Shown here piece after piece: positions 48,101-55,892 of a DNA stretch of 64,000 bases (positions within the stretch are counted from its first letter, which is position 1; each line of letters opens with the position of its first letter). Origin of the DNA: Leptotrichia shahii (lineage in GTDB: Bacteria; Fusobacteriota; Fusobacteriia; Fusobacteriales; Leptotrichiaceae); contig NZ_AP019827.1 of assembly GCF_008327825.1 (NCBI RefSeq), positions 1,364,001-1,428,000 on the forward strand. The letters run 5' to 3'. The translations under genes and the position numbers were made by a program. Below the pieces are notes generated by a model, which saw nothing but the letters and a program-made list of their open reading frames with translations, had not been told where the DNA came from and did no database searches.

Positions 48101-48940
48101 ATCCATAAGAGTCATCGGCTTTTTAGAAATTCTGTCAGCATGAACGTACTCCCTGCTTTCCAAGTACTCATTAATAGCCTTTTCTATAATATTTTTGTAA
48201 GTTTCATTTTCAATTTTTATATCGTCAATGATTGTTTCAAAAGTTGTGTGTCGGCAGTGGTCACTCCAGTAAGTATCAAGAACACGAATTTCAGTTTCTG
48301 TAGGATTTCTTTTTTCCTCATTTTTGAAATATTCCTGAATAAATAACAAGTCATTTACTGTCATTGCCAGTTCCAATTTATTTTTTAAATTTTCAATTTC
48401 TTCTTTTGTTTTTTCAGTAAATCCATCGTACACAATAACATCATCTTTATTTTCAGTTTCAACATTTTCACTTAAAATGTTCAAATCCTTTTCTCTTGCC
48501 TCAACTTCATTTATATAATATTTTTTTATTCTCGCAAGTTCATCAGGAGAAATTTTTCCGTATAAAATTATCAATTTTCCACTCTTTACGTTAATATTAT
48601 TGTCTTTATCGATTAATAAATTTACACATTGAATTGCAGAATCTGCTCTCTGGTCATACTGACCTGGCAAAAATTCTACTGAGAAATATACATTTTCTGA
48701 ATCTTTTTCTTCAAACACTTCATCCAGCGATCTAAAAACATTGTCAACATTTATTTCTGAAAATACCGTTGTTTCCAATTTTTCCAAATCATTTTCACCC
48801 AAGTTAAACACATCATAAATATTCAGAACTCTCACATCTCTAAGCCCGCTTATGCCTATATTTTCCTTCAAATCACTGAATAAATTCTGTGTTTCTACTC
48901 TAAAATCTTTCTTTTTTTCCACAAAGATTCTATAATTCAT
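45134..48940 (-). CDS. purL: Phosphoribosylformylglycinamidine synthase PurL, long form
   Basis: Converts FGAR to FGAM with glutamine and ATP. 1268 residues: the long single-chain form with N-terminal PurS-like domain (about 1-150), linker, two AIRS-like halves and a C-terminal class I glutaminase, so no separate purS or purQ is needed. Visible: TYWSDHCRHTTFE, KNETHNHPTEIEPFGGASTC, GGRTGRDGIGGATGSS, GGKDSMSGTF, and glutaminase FPGTNSEYDLERAF, LPGGFSAGDEPDGSAKF, ILGICNGFQALIKSGLLP (nucleophile Cys) and SHGEGRI. GAAGGAGAG precedes the ATG. First enzyme gene of the cluster, behind a leader ORF and hairpin. Confidence 0.97.
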   Translation of the reverse strand: MNYRIFVEKKKDFRVETQNLFSDLKENIGISGLRDVRVLNIYDVFNLGENDLEKLETTVFSEINVDNVFRSLDEVFEEKDSENVYFSVEFLPGQYDQRADSAIQCVNLLIDKDNNINVKSGKLIILYGKISPDELARIKKYYINEVEAREKDLNILSENVETENKDDVIVYDGFTEKTKEEIENLKNKLELAMTVNDLLFIQEYFKNEEKRNPTETEIRVLDTYWSDHCRHTTFETIIDDIKIENETYKNIIEKAINEYLESREYVHADRISKKPMTLMDIATIFGKEQRKNGNLPDLEVSDEINACSIYIDVPIERINEDGEKNITTEKWILQFKNETHNHPTEIEPFGGASTCIGGAIRDPLSGRTYVYQAVRISGSADPTEKIADTMAGKLPQKVITQVAAHGFSSYGNQIGLATTHVNEIYDEGYKAKRMELGLVVGAAPAENIIREKPENGDIVILLGGRTGRDGIGGATGSSKEHTTESSEKSSAEVQKGNAIVERKIQRLFRNRNVTKLIKKCNDFGAGGVSVAIGELADGLEIDLNKVRVKYIGLNGTELAISESQERMAVVIEKQNLDKFIEFANEENLEAYQVAEINDSNRLVMKYNGKAIVDISRDFLNTNGAASNINITIENTPKLNLNREIEGNDFRSKFINNLKDLNVASQRGLVETFDSTIGATTVLMPFGGKYQLTPAEVSVQKVSVINAETDVASMVGYGYNPYVAKQSTFHGGAYAVIESMAKVVAGGGNYKNIRFTFQEYFERLGQDSKKWGKPLSALLGTLHIQKAFGLPSIGGKDSMSGTFNEISVPPTLVSFAVSVTDAENVISSEFKKAGNNVYLITTPNDENDLPELDELKANFDFITENIRNKKIISAVAVKNGGIAESIAKMAFGNKLGVDVTAQIDENDWFKVNYGAFIVETAENIENKNAVLLGKVIDNAKITIDNTTFDLDELIGNWESKLEKIFPVKKKVDEEHKTAHCKGIKYEKLEKIETQNVISNISNTYAKPRVFIPVFPGTNSEYDLERAFNREGGLAKIGVFNNLSHRNILSSIDNFVKEINNSQILMLPGGFSAGDEPDGSAKFMVAVLKNKKVKEAVENLLKRDGLILGICNGFQALIKSGLLPYGEIRELNETSPTLTFNSIDKHMSKIVQTKIITNNSPWLSSMKEGDIHSVAISHGEGRIIITEDEYKKLFKNNQIATKYVDLDGNSTMDSQFNPNGSYYAIEGMLAYNGRIFGKMGHSERKGKNVYKNIYGDKEQNIFRNGIKFFK

Positions 48941-48964
48941 CTTTATCTCTCCTTCTCTATTTCA

Positions 48965-49010
48965 TATTTTATAAAAAATAAAAATCCAAGCAAAAAAATT
49001 ACCTAGATTT
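48965..49010 (-). terminator. Terminator hairpin (candidate attenuator) in the purL leader
   Basis: Minus strand AAATCTAGGTAA pairs with TTGCTTGGATTT over all 12 positions (four G-U) around a T loop, then TTATTTTTTAT. The 5' arm contains the last codons and the stop codon of the leader ORF, so a ribosome finishing that ORF would melt the hairpin. It lies about 25 nt before the purL start codon. Confidence 0.6.
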
Positions 49011-49127
49011 TCCATATATTTGTATATTTAATTTTTTATATTTTTTATATAACAAAGCAGACAATTTTACAATTTGTCTATTAAAAAATATCCTGATCGC
49101 TCTTCTGACAAAAAAATTTTTTTTCAT
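48999..49127 (-). CDS. Leader peptide ORF upstream of purL, 42 residues
   Basis: Starts MKKNFFVRRAIRIFFNRQ and ends NIQIYGKSR, strongly basic (about a third Lys/Arg) with aromatic residues, no acidic residue. GGAGGAAAG directly precedes the ATG. The promoter is about 70 nt upstream and the only downstream gene is purL. The stop codon lies in the arm of a terminator-like hairpin. The arrangement of promoter, small ORF, hairpin and biosynthetic gene is that of attenuation, although there is no run of one regulatory codon. It could alternatively be an independent small basic protein with its own terminator. Confidence 0.5.
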   Translation of the reverse strand: MKKNFFVRRAIRIFFNRQIVKLSALLYKKYKKLNIQIYGKSR

Positions 49128-49193
49128 CTTTCCTCCAATAAAATATTTCCCTAAAAAAATCTCACATTACTGTAAAATCTTCTACCTATTAAA

Positions 49194-49222
49194 AGTATAA
49201 CAAAATTTTACTATTTTTTCAA
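49194..49222 (-). promoter_or_regulatory. Promoter of the purL cluster
   Basis: Minus-strand TTGAAA, 17-nt spacer, TATACT. The predicted leader to purL is about 250 nt. I find no purine-riboswitch core or PRPP-PurR box in it. Confidence 0.65.
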
Positions 49223-49393
49223 TACCCAAAAATTATTTCTGTGCCAAAATAAATTACTCTTTTCATAACATATTTTCCCAATATTTCTTAAATCTCAATT
49301 TCTTATTTTACTATTTTTTCTTTAATTTAATAGAATTTTATAATATTATTTATAATATTTTACTAAAAAATTTTAATTATTTTATTTTTACTA

Positions 49394-49421
49394 TTGACAT
49401 TTTGAATTTTCAAGGTACAAT
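49394..49421 (+). promoter_or_regulatory. Promoter of hpf
   Basis: TTGACA, 16-nt spacer, TACAAT, about 33 nt before the start codon. Divergent from the purL promoter across about 170 nt of featureless AT-rich DNA. Confidence 0.65.
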
Positions 49422-49454
49422 ATTATTGACATAGATGAAAGGATGTGATGATTT

Positions 49455-49775
49455 ATGAAAATCATTATTAGTGGAAAACAACTTAAAGTCACAGATGCAA
49501 TTAAAACTTACGCTGAAGAAAAAATAAGCCGAATTTCCAAGTATTCAGATGCTATCACAGAAGTCGATGTTGTTCTGACTGTTGAAGATACAAAATCTGA
49601 AGGTCCAGTTCACAAAGCTGACGGATTAGTTTTTGCAAGTGGTACAAAAATAAAAATAGAAGCTGAAAATAAAGACTTATACGCAGCAATTGATGACTTA
49701 TCAGACAGACTAGAAAGACAAGTTAGAAAGTATAAAGAAAAACAAAAAGACCACAATAAAAAAGGTACTCGTTAA
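49455..49775 (+). CDS. hpf: Ribosome hibernation-promoting factor (short HPF/RaiA)
   Basis: 106 residues: the S30AE/RaiA domain alone, beginning MKIIISGKQLKVTDAIKTYA with KISRISKYSDAITEVDVVLT and the beta-alpha-beta order of the family, then a basic tail DRLERQVRKYKEKQKDHNKK. No C-terminal dimerisation domain, so it is a short HPF rather than the long form. Binds the 30S decoding region in stationary phase. AAAGGATGTG is before the ATG; good promoter and a terminator flank it, so it is a single-gene unit. Confidence 0.93.
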   Translation: MKIIISGKQLKVTDAIKTYAEEKISRISKYSDAITEVDVVLTVEDTKSEGPVHKADGLVFASGTKIKIEAENKDLYAAIDDLSDRLERQVRKYKEKQKDHNKKGTR

Positions 49776-49825
49776 TCTTATATCTAAAAAATAAATACTT
49801 TAAGAACAAATAAACCTTGATATAT

Positions 49826-49865
49826 AAAAAAAGACTATTTTAGATTTTAAAATTAGTCTTTTTTA
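49826..49865. terminator. Bidirectional terminator between hpf and putP
   Basis: AAAAAGACTA and TAGTCTTTTTT arms with an AT-rich inner palindrome (ATTTTAgATTTTAAAAT); convergent genes on both sides. Confidence 0.8.
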
Positions 49866-49871
49866 AATTTT

Positions 49872-51290
49872 TTATTTTTTATCTTTATTAATCTTTTCCA
49901 AAATATATAAAACTATCACATTCATCAAAAATCCTGGTACAATTTCATAAATTATTTTACCAAGTCCGCTTTGATTCCATAAAATTACTGTAACTGTAGC
50001 AACTGTCATCGAAATTAAAATATTCTTCCAGTATATTTCTTTTTTGTATAAAACAAATAAAATCACTGGAGAAAAGACAGCTCCAAATCCAGCCCATGCA
50101 TAAGACACAAGCGATAGTACTTCTGAATTGGGATTCATTGCAAGTAATGTTGCAATCACAAAAATTATTATTATACAAATTCTTCCAACCCAGATAAGTT
50201 CTTTATTTGACTTTTCCCTTTTTACAATATATTTATAAAAATCTTCAGTTAATGTGTTTGAAGCAACCAATAGCTGTGCTGAAATTGTTGACATTATCGC
50301 TGATAAAATTGCGGCATATAAAACACCTGCTACCCAAGGATTGAATAATTTCCCTATCATGTAGATGAAGATTTTTTCTGGATCTTGAACTGTTTTATAA
50401 AGAGCAATTCCTGTAAGACCTATCGCAATTGAACCAATCAGTGAAATAACAACCCAAACCATTGCAATCAATCTAGCTTTCCATAATTCATCTACACTTT
50501 TTATGCTCATAAATTTTACAATTATATGTGGCTGCCCAAAATATCCAAGCCCCCACCCTAATCCAGAAATAATTACTGGTATGCTAAGTGCTTCCGGATA
50601 TTTCAGCAAATTAATTGAAATATTTTTTTGAGTCATCGCAACATCAATCGCACCACTTCCTCCAACTGCAAAATATGCCACAACTGGGACAATTATAATC
50701 GCAAAAAACATCAATATCCCTTGAAAAAAATCTGTCCAAACACCCGCCAGATATCCACCTAAAAATGTATAGAATATTATTGTCCCTCCACCTATCAGTA
50801 CTCCTAGCCGATAATCAATTCCTAAAAGCGATTCAAATAACTTACCATTAGAAACTAAACCTGAAGCTGAATAAATTGTAAAGAAAAATAAAATTACAAT
50901 TGCTGAAAAAGTTTTTACATAACCTTTCGTATCATTTGACTTCCTCGATATAAATGTCGGAATTGTTAATGCTTCGTGTTCTTCTGTTTGCATTCTTAAT
51001 CTCGGTGCTACCAATTTCCAATTTATATAAGTTCCTATAGTTAGCCCTATTATAACCCAAATTTGCTTTAATCCTGATAAATAAACAGCTCCCGGCAATC
51101 CTAAGAGCAGCCATCCACTCATGTCGCTTGCTTGAGCTGACATTGCTGTTACCCAGTATCCTACACCTCTTCCGCCTAAAATATATTCTTCATGAGTATC
51201 TGTCTTTACATAAAAATATACTCCTATCGCCATCAGAAATAGTAAATATACTCCAAATGTTATAAAAGTCTCTATTCCTCCTGTTGTCAT
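49872..51290 (-). CDS. putP: Sodium/proline symporter PutP
   Basis: 472-residue sodium:solute symporter with about 13 TM helices. SSS family features: EYILGGRGVGYWVTAMSAQA (TM2 with the sodium-site residues), SDMSGWLLLGLPGAVY, then GGYLAGVWTDFFQGILMF and ILSAIMSTISAQLLVASN in the conserved signature regions. The SDMSGWLLLGLPGA block is specific to PutP-like members. No signal for another substrate, but SSS specificity is hard to read from sequence. No proline-catabolic gene is adjacent. Confidence 0.9.
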   Translation of the reverse strand: MTTGGIETFITFGVYLLFLMAIGVYFYVKTDTHEEYILGGRGVGYWVTAMSAQASDMSGWLLLGLPGAVYLSGLKQIWVIIGLTIGTYINWKLVAPRLRMQTEEHEALTIPTFISRKSNDTKGYVKTFSAIVILFFFTIYSASGLVSNGKLFESLLGIDYRLGVLIGGGTIIFYTFLGGYLAGVWTDFFQGILMFFAIIIVPVVAYFAVGGSGAIDVAMTQKNISINLLKYPEALSIPVIISGLGWGLGYFGQPHIIVKFMSIKSVDELWKARLIAMVWVVISLIGSIAIGLTGIALYKTVQDPEKIFIYMIGKLFNPWVAGVLYAAILSAIMSTISAQLLVASNTLTEDFYKYIVKREKSNKELIWVGRICIIIIFVIATLLAMNPNSEVLSLVSYAWAGFGAVFSPVILFVLYKKEIYWKNILISMTVATVTVILWNQSGLGKIIYEIVPGFLMNVIVLYILEKINKDKK

Positions 51291-51377
51291 TTCTTATCTC
51301 CGTTCTTTTTTATTTTATAACCTATTATATCACATTAACTATTTTTTAGCGATACTACTTTTTTATTTCTCAATTTT

Positions 51378-51863
51378 TTAAAAAATAATCCTCATATTAT
51401 ACCAAACCGCATCCCCATGAGTCGACTCCGATAACCCTTCATTCATAAACCCAATCTTCCCATAAAACGGAACAAGCCTATCTTTACAAGTCAATACAAC
51501 ACCCTTTCTCCCATCGTTTTTCGCATCTTCCAAAACTTTTCTCAAAACCTTTTCAGCATAGCCTCTATGTCGAAATTCTGGAATCGTATTCACTCCAAAA
51601 ATCATCTGCCAATCGCCATTTTCATCATGTAAATTAGGATTTTCAAACATTTCATCAGTCAAAATATAATCATTCGTAGCCATTCCATTTACAAACGAAA
51701 CAATTTTACCATCCTCATTTTCCAAAATCCAAAAAAAATCTGGATAAATTTCCAATCTCCCACGAAAACTCTCTTCAGTTGCCGCCTCTGCAGCTGGAAA
51801 ACATTCTGCCTCTATTTTCGTCAATTCTTCCAAATCATTAATTGTCGCTTTTCTAATTTTCAT
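51378..51863 (-). CDS. GNAT family N-acetyltransferase
   Basis: 161 residues. The GNAT fold is plain: MKIRKATINDLEELTKIEAE at the N-terminus, MIFGVNTIPEFRHRGYAEKV as the acetyl-CoA binding motif A (RHRGYA), then the YGKIGF-type motif B (VPFYGKIGFMNEG). The first part, with CFPAAEAATEE, is like AANAT-type acetyltransferases of small amines, but the substrate is not readable. AAAGGA lies before the ATG. Stands alone next to the MITE-like element. Confidence 0.87.
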   Translation of the reverse strand: MKIRKATINDLEELTKIEAECFPAAEAATEESFRGRLEIYPDFFWILENEDGKIVSFVNGMATNDYILTDEMFENPNLHDENGDWQMIFGVNTIPEFRHRGYAEKVLRKVLEDAKNDGRKGVVLTCKDRLVPFYGKIGFMNEGLSESTHGDAVWYNMRIIF

Positions 51864-51892
51864 TCTTTATTTTTCCTTTTCTAATTTTTTTA

Positions 51893-52050
51893 TAGCCATT
51901 TGTAAAAGTCTAAAAATGCAATAAACACAGTATTTTTTATGCTTGATTTTTCTTGTTTTTCTCCGCTTCCTGACAAGGGGTCTTGACCCCTTGCAATCAC
52001 AAATACTGCTGTTGTTCAATATTTATCGCTTTTACTTTTACAATTGCCTA
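51893..52050. repeat. MITE-like inverted repeat element, copy B
   Basis: 158 bp, TAGCCATTTGTAAAAGTC at one end and the inverted CTTTTACAATTGCCTA at the other; perfect central palindrome TGACAAGGGGTCTTGACCCC... ending TTGCAA. Matches copy A over its entire length with internal blocks such as GACAAGG, ACAAATACTGCTGTT conserved. The rest of the roughly 380-nt gap shows nothing else. Confidence 0.7.
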
Positions 52051-52245
52051 AAATTTTTTTTTATTAAGAGATTTTAAATTTTTCTGAATAATCAAAAAAC
52101 TATCTTAATTTAAATAGTATACAACTTAAAAAAAATTTAAGTACTCTCAAGATTTACAAAATTAATATTTTTTTCAAAATAATCAATATCCCTGTTTCTA
52201 AAAAATTTTTAACTTATAAAATGTTCTATCTAATTTTAGATACTT

Positions 52246-52881
52246 CTAATCAAAGACAACCTTCCATTCATCCCTATTTCTATTCGCCTCAAAGCACATT
52301 TTTATTTGCTCAGCTGTGATTTTCTTTGTTTCCAGTTCAGGCAATTCATCAATCCCAAAATATCTGCTGTCAACCGTTTCAATATTTTTCTCAAATTTTC
52401 CACTCACATATTCACACAAAACAAATACTTTCGTTATACCGTACGGTATCTTTTTGCCTTGATTTTTTGTAACATCAAGCAAAGCTATAATCATCTCAGC
52501 ACTAGCCTCAATCCCAGCTTCTTCCTTAACTTCCTTCAACACATTTTCCTTCACAGAAAGATAAACATCCGCCCATCCACCTGGCAATGCCCATTTTCCA
52601 TTACTTTCCTGAATTAAAAGAACTTTATCATTTTCAAAAATCACGCCTCTCACATCAATCTTAGGCGTCTGATACCCACCTTCATTACAAAATAAATCCT
52701 TTACCTTTTCCACCGAAATCTCAGTTTTGTGTGCCACCATTTCTGCCGAAATTTCCCTAATTCTCTCAAACCGCTCAATATCAAATTTATCTTTCCCATA
52801 AGCAAGTCCTGCTTGTGCTAGACTTTGAAGTTCAATTGCCCAGTCTAGCCATTTTTGTTCTTCTTCTTCATTTTTATTCAC
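52246..52881 (-). CDS. NUDIX hydrolase with N-terminal helical domain
   Basis: 211 residues from a GTG preceded by TAGGTGAT. N-terminal NUDIX_N-type domain (about 1-60: QKWLDWAIELQSLAQAGLAY, ERIREISAEM), then the NUDIX domain with box GGWADVYLSVKENVLKEVKE followed by EAGI; the key EE and the glycine are present. This domain pair is found in enzymes acting on nucleoside diphosphate-linked substrates such as ADP-ribose or in CDP-choline type hydrolases. Physiological substrate unknown. It is next to the second AAA/DUF1703 gene. Confidence 0.88.
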   Translation of the reverse strand: MNKNEEEEQKWLDWAIELQSLAQAGLAYGKDKFDIERFERIREISAEMVAHKTEISVEKVKDLFCNEGGYQTPKIDVRGVIFENDKVLLIQESNGKWALPGGWADVYLSVKENVLKEVKEEAGIEASAEMIIALLDVTKNQGKKIPYGITKVFVLCEYVSGKFEKNIETVDSRYFGIDELPELETKKITAEQIKMCFEANRNRDEWKVVFD

Positions 52882-52950
52882 TGATTATCACCTACTGTTT
52901 TAAAGTTATTAATTAACTGTTATTCTTCAATATTTTTACAAATATCTAAT

Positions 52951-54615
52951 TTATTTACTAAAAACTTTCACTTTTTTCCCATAAAATGCTATCCCTATCT
53001 TTAAAATATTTTTTATTCCTCTAGCCTTTAATCTCGTGTCATATTTTTTCTCATCAATCTGTTTTAGAGCTTCTTCTGCCTTTAAAGTCATCCTATTTTC
53101 CGTTTTAGAAATTTTAAATTCCATTAAATACGCTTTTTCATTGCTTTTTATTGGAATCATCGCAAGATCATATCTTCCATATCCACTCTCATTATTTGAA
53201 ATAATTTCATATTTTCCCATTAAAAATCCTACAAGTCCTATCATAAACACTTGATAAATTTTCTCCATTTCACTATCCAAATCAAAATGACTAAGCATAT
53301 TTACCATTATTTCACCTAATGTCTTTTCAAATTTCTTAATATCTCCACTTTCCAATGCTTTTATCAAAATACTTGTTTTCAATTCTGTTCCAAAAAATCT
53401 ATTTAAAAACATATTTCCAAAATATTTTCTAATTTCCTTATTTGGAATTTTTAAATTATAAATATTTGTATATTCTAAAGTTTCATCAATTTCAATTTGC
53501 TCTTTCGCCTTCGTCAAATATCCGCTATACAAAAACAATTGCCATATTTCATCCTCATTACCCAAAAGACTTTTTATCGTTGTCCCATCTGAAATATACT
53601 TTTCAATACTTTCTCCATCAGTAAATCGCTTCAAATCTGTATAAACATCTTCTCCCGCATGATCCAACATATTTTCTAAAAGCGTGTTCCCAGAAACATT
53701 TGCCCAATATGCTTTCAATTCTTTCTCTTTTATGTAATTAATAATTGACCAAGGATTATAAATTTCCTTATCTCCAAATCGATATCCATTGTACCAATCT
53801 TTAACTTCCTTTGTTTTATACTTCATTTGAAAATAATCCAGCATTTCAATCACTTCATTTTCAAGAAGACCAAAATATTCTGAATAATTTTTACTAAGTA
53901 TCGTGTTCACATAAAGGTTATTCAAACCAGAAAAAATCCCTTCCTTTATAATCCGAGTTATTCCAGTCAAAATCCCATATTTCAAAGAATCATTAGTTTT
54001 TAATGCCGAACTATAAAATACTTGAAAAAAATTTATTGCTTCATTGTAATAACCTTTATCAAAAGCATTAATTATTGGTGCATCATATTCGTCAATTAAA
54101 ATTATTACTTTTTTTCCATAATACTTATAAATATAATTTGATAATAATTTTAAAGCAGTTTCATAATCACCTTTTTCCTCTTCATAAAATATTTTATCAA
54201 ATTTTATTTTATCTCGCTTATTCATTATTTCTCTCATATCTTCAAATTCAGCATACAAATCAGAAATAAAAGATTTTAAATTTTCAAAAGTACCTTCCCA
54301 AGTATCCGCCCTTAAATCCTTCAACGAAACAAAAATAACAGGATATTTCCCTTGCTCTTTCATATATTCGCTACCAAATATCTTCAATCCCTCAAAAAGT
54401 TTCCTATTCTCATCTTTATTTCTCACATCAAAAAAATACTTAATCATCGATATATTAAGCGTTTTCCCAAACCTTCTCGGCCTTGTAAAAAGTGTCACAG
54501 CAGCTCTATTTACAAGAATATCTTCTATTAACATTGACTTATCTACATAATAATAATTATCTTTTATAATATCTTCAAAGTTTTCAATTTCTATGGGTAT
54601 TGCTTTTTTCTCCAT
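52951..54615 (-). CDS. AAA-ATPase-like protein with C-terminal PD-(D/E)XK nuclease domain (DUF1703 type), second copy
   Basis: 554 residues, paralogue of the gene downstream of rarA. PIEIENFEDIIKDNYYYVDK at the start, Walker A-like LFTRPRRFGKTLNISMIKYF, Walker B VIILIDEYDAPIINAF, GILTGITRIIKEGIFSGLNN, and C-terminal GYGRYDLAM plus EKAYLMEFKISK with the Asp and Glu-x-Lys of the nuclease core. AGAGGGGGG precedes the ATG. The two copies are recognisably related along their length but clearly diverged, so the duplication is not recent. Confidence 0.88.
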   Translation of the reverse strand: MEKKAIPIEIENFEDIIKDNYYYVDKSMLIEDILVNRAAVTLFTRPRRFGKTLNISMIKYFFDVRNKDENRKLFEGLKIFGSEYMKEQGKYPVIFVSLKDLRADTWEGTFENLKSFISDLYAEFEDMREIMNKRDKIKFDKIFYEEEKGDYETALKLLSNYIYKYYGKKVIILIDEYDAPIINAFDKGYYNEAINFFQVFYSSALKTNDSLKYGILTGITRIIKEGIFSGLNNLYVNTILSKNYSEYFGLLENEVIEMLDYFQMKYKTKEVKDWYNGYRFGDKEIYNPWSIINYIKEKELKAYWANVSGNTLLENMLDHAGEDVYTDLKRFTDGESIEKYISDGTTIKSLLGNEDEIWQLFLYSGYLTKAKEQIEIDETLEYTNIYNLKIPNKEIRKYFGNMFLNRFFGTELKTSILIKALESGDIKKFEKTLGEIMVNMLSHFDLDSEMEKIYQVFMIGLVGFLMGKYEIISNNESGYGRYDLAMIPIKSNEKAYLMEFKISKTENRMTLKAEEALKQIDEKKYDTRLKARGIKNILKIGIAFYGKKVKVFSK

Positions 54616-54665
54616 AAAATCCCCCCTCTTAAAATTTTATTTATTTCTCATATCTAGCTGTCTAA

Positions 54666-55868
54666 TCATTTTTTTTCTTTTAATATCTCACTTAAAATAT
54701 CAAAAAACTCTTTATCATTATTTTTAACAGAATATCTTACTACATATACATTATTTCCTAATTTACAATAATTATTACTATCAAATTTATCCTTAAATCT
54801 TTCCTCCATTTCTAAATTATCAGTATCAAATACAAAAATACGAAAATTTTTATTTTTAAAAAGTTTATTATATTCACAAATTGATAACAATATCTCACTT
54901 TCATTAAAGTTTTCTTCATTTGATTCTAATAAACATGATTCATATTTTAAAAATTTTAATTTCCTATTTTTATACATTTTTTTGTCTTCTTTCTTTAATC
55001 TTTTGAAATAATCTTTTAATTTTTTCCAAGTTTCTGGTTTTTCAGTTATAATAAGGTTAGTTTGAGTCTCTAATATTTTTTTTACATTACTCTTTGGATT
55101 CCAAAGGCGTTCTTTTATAAAATAAAATATTATTGTTGTAATTAGTTTTATTATTATTTCTTTTGATAAAACTTTCGGATTTTCCTTCCAAATTATAGCA
55201 CTTAATATTATACGAATATCTATAATTACAATCAAAAAAATCATTAACTGATTAATTGATTGGATTGTCTTTTTTTTCTTTAGAAAAAATTCTACTAAAA
55301 AATATAAATAAAATTGTTCTAAAATAGTTATTATTACATTAAATAAATTTAAAATTTCTAAATTTGATTTTTGATTAAAATCAGAATCCAAAAATTTTAC
55401 CACAATAAGAGATACAACAGTTAAAACCAATACTGCTGCTTTCTCGCATCCATTCTTTTTTATCCATAAAATTGGTAATATTATATATACATAAAACATC
55501 ATACATATAATTATAATAATGAATATCAATTGTAATTTTGGACACAGAGGTAACATCATTTTTATAACAAATGCAACGCTAAATCCACTAATCAAAACAA
55601 TTTCTTTAATCCCTATTAATTTATTATTCTTGGGTTTGTTTATTTTACTTTCTTTAATTTGTATAAAAAACATTAATGGAACTAATAATACTATTGGAAA
55701 CAATATTATCCAATCTATAATCTTTAAAGTAATTATAAAAGTAAAATTTATGTCTAAACTCTTAGAAAAAAATAATGATAAAATAACCTAAATTCCAACA
55801 ATAATGTACAATAAAGAATAGCATAATTTCCTCATTTTTTCTTTTTTAAAAAGGGCTTGACAATTCAT
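54666..55868 (-). pseudogene. Membrane protein of unknown function with an in-frame amber codon
   Basis: The proper start seems to be the ATG 7 nt after AAAGGAG just beyond deoB: MNCQALFKKEKMRKLCYSLL. The frame then meets a TAG at codon 27 (55788-55790) and continues open for 374 more codons as VILSLFFSKSLDINFTFIIT and onward. The only later starts are a TTG about 28 codons after the TAG without a ribosome-binding site. After it come about six TM helices and a charged cytosolic C-terminal domain (from about residue 205 of the short form) with KKLKDYFKRLKKEDKK. Probably a nonsense mutation, or the TTG form (345 residues) is made. No family recognised. Confidence 0.6.
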
Positions 55869-55892
55869 AGTTAATCTCCTTTCCTATTTTTC

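Noticed and set aside
48941-49222. Purine riboswitch in front of purL
   Set aside because: The conserved junction and loop sequences of the guanine/adenine aptamer are not present; the leader is filled by the small ORF and hairpin.
50932-51114. 60-codon second-frame ORF in putP
   Set aside because: Alternative frame of the conserved symporter on the same strand; no start signal and no recognisable sequence.
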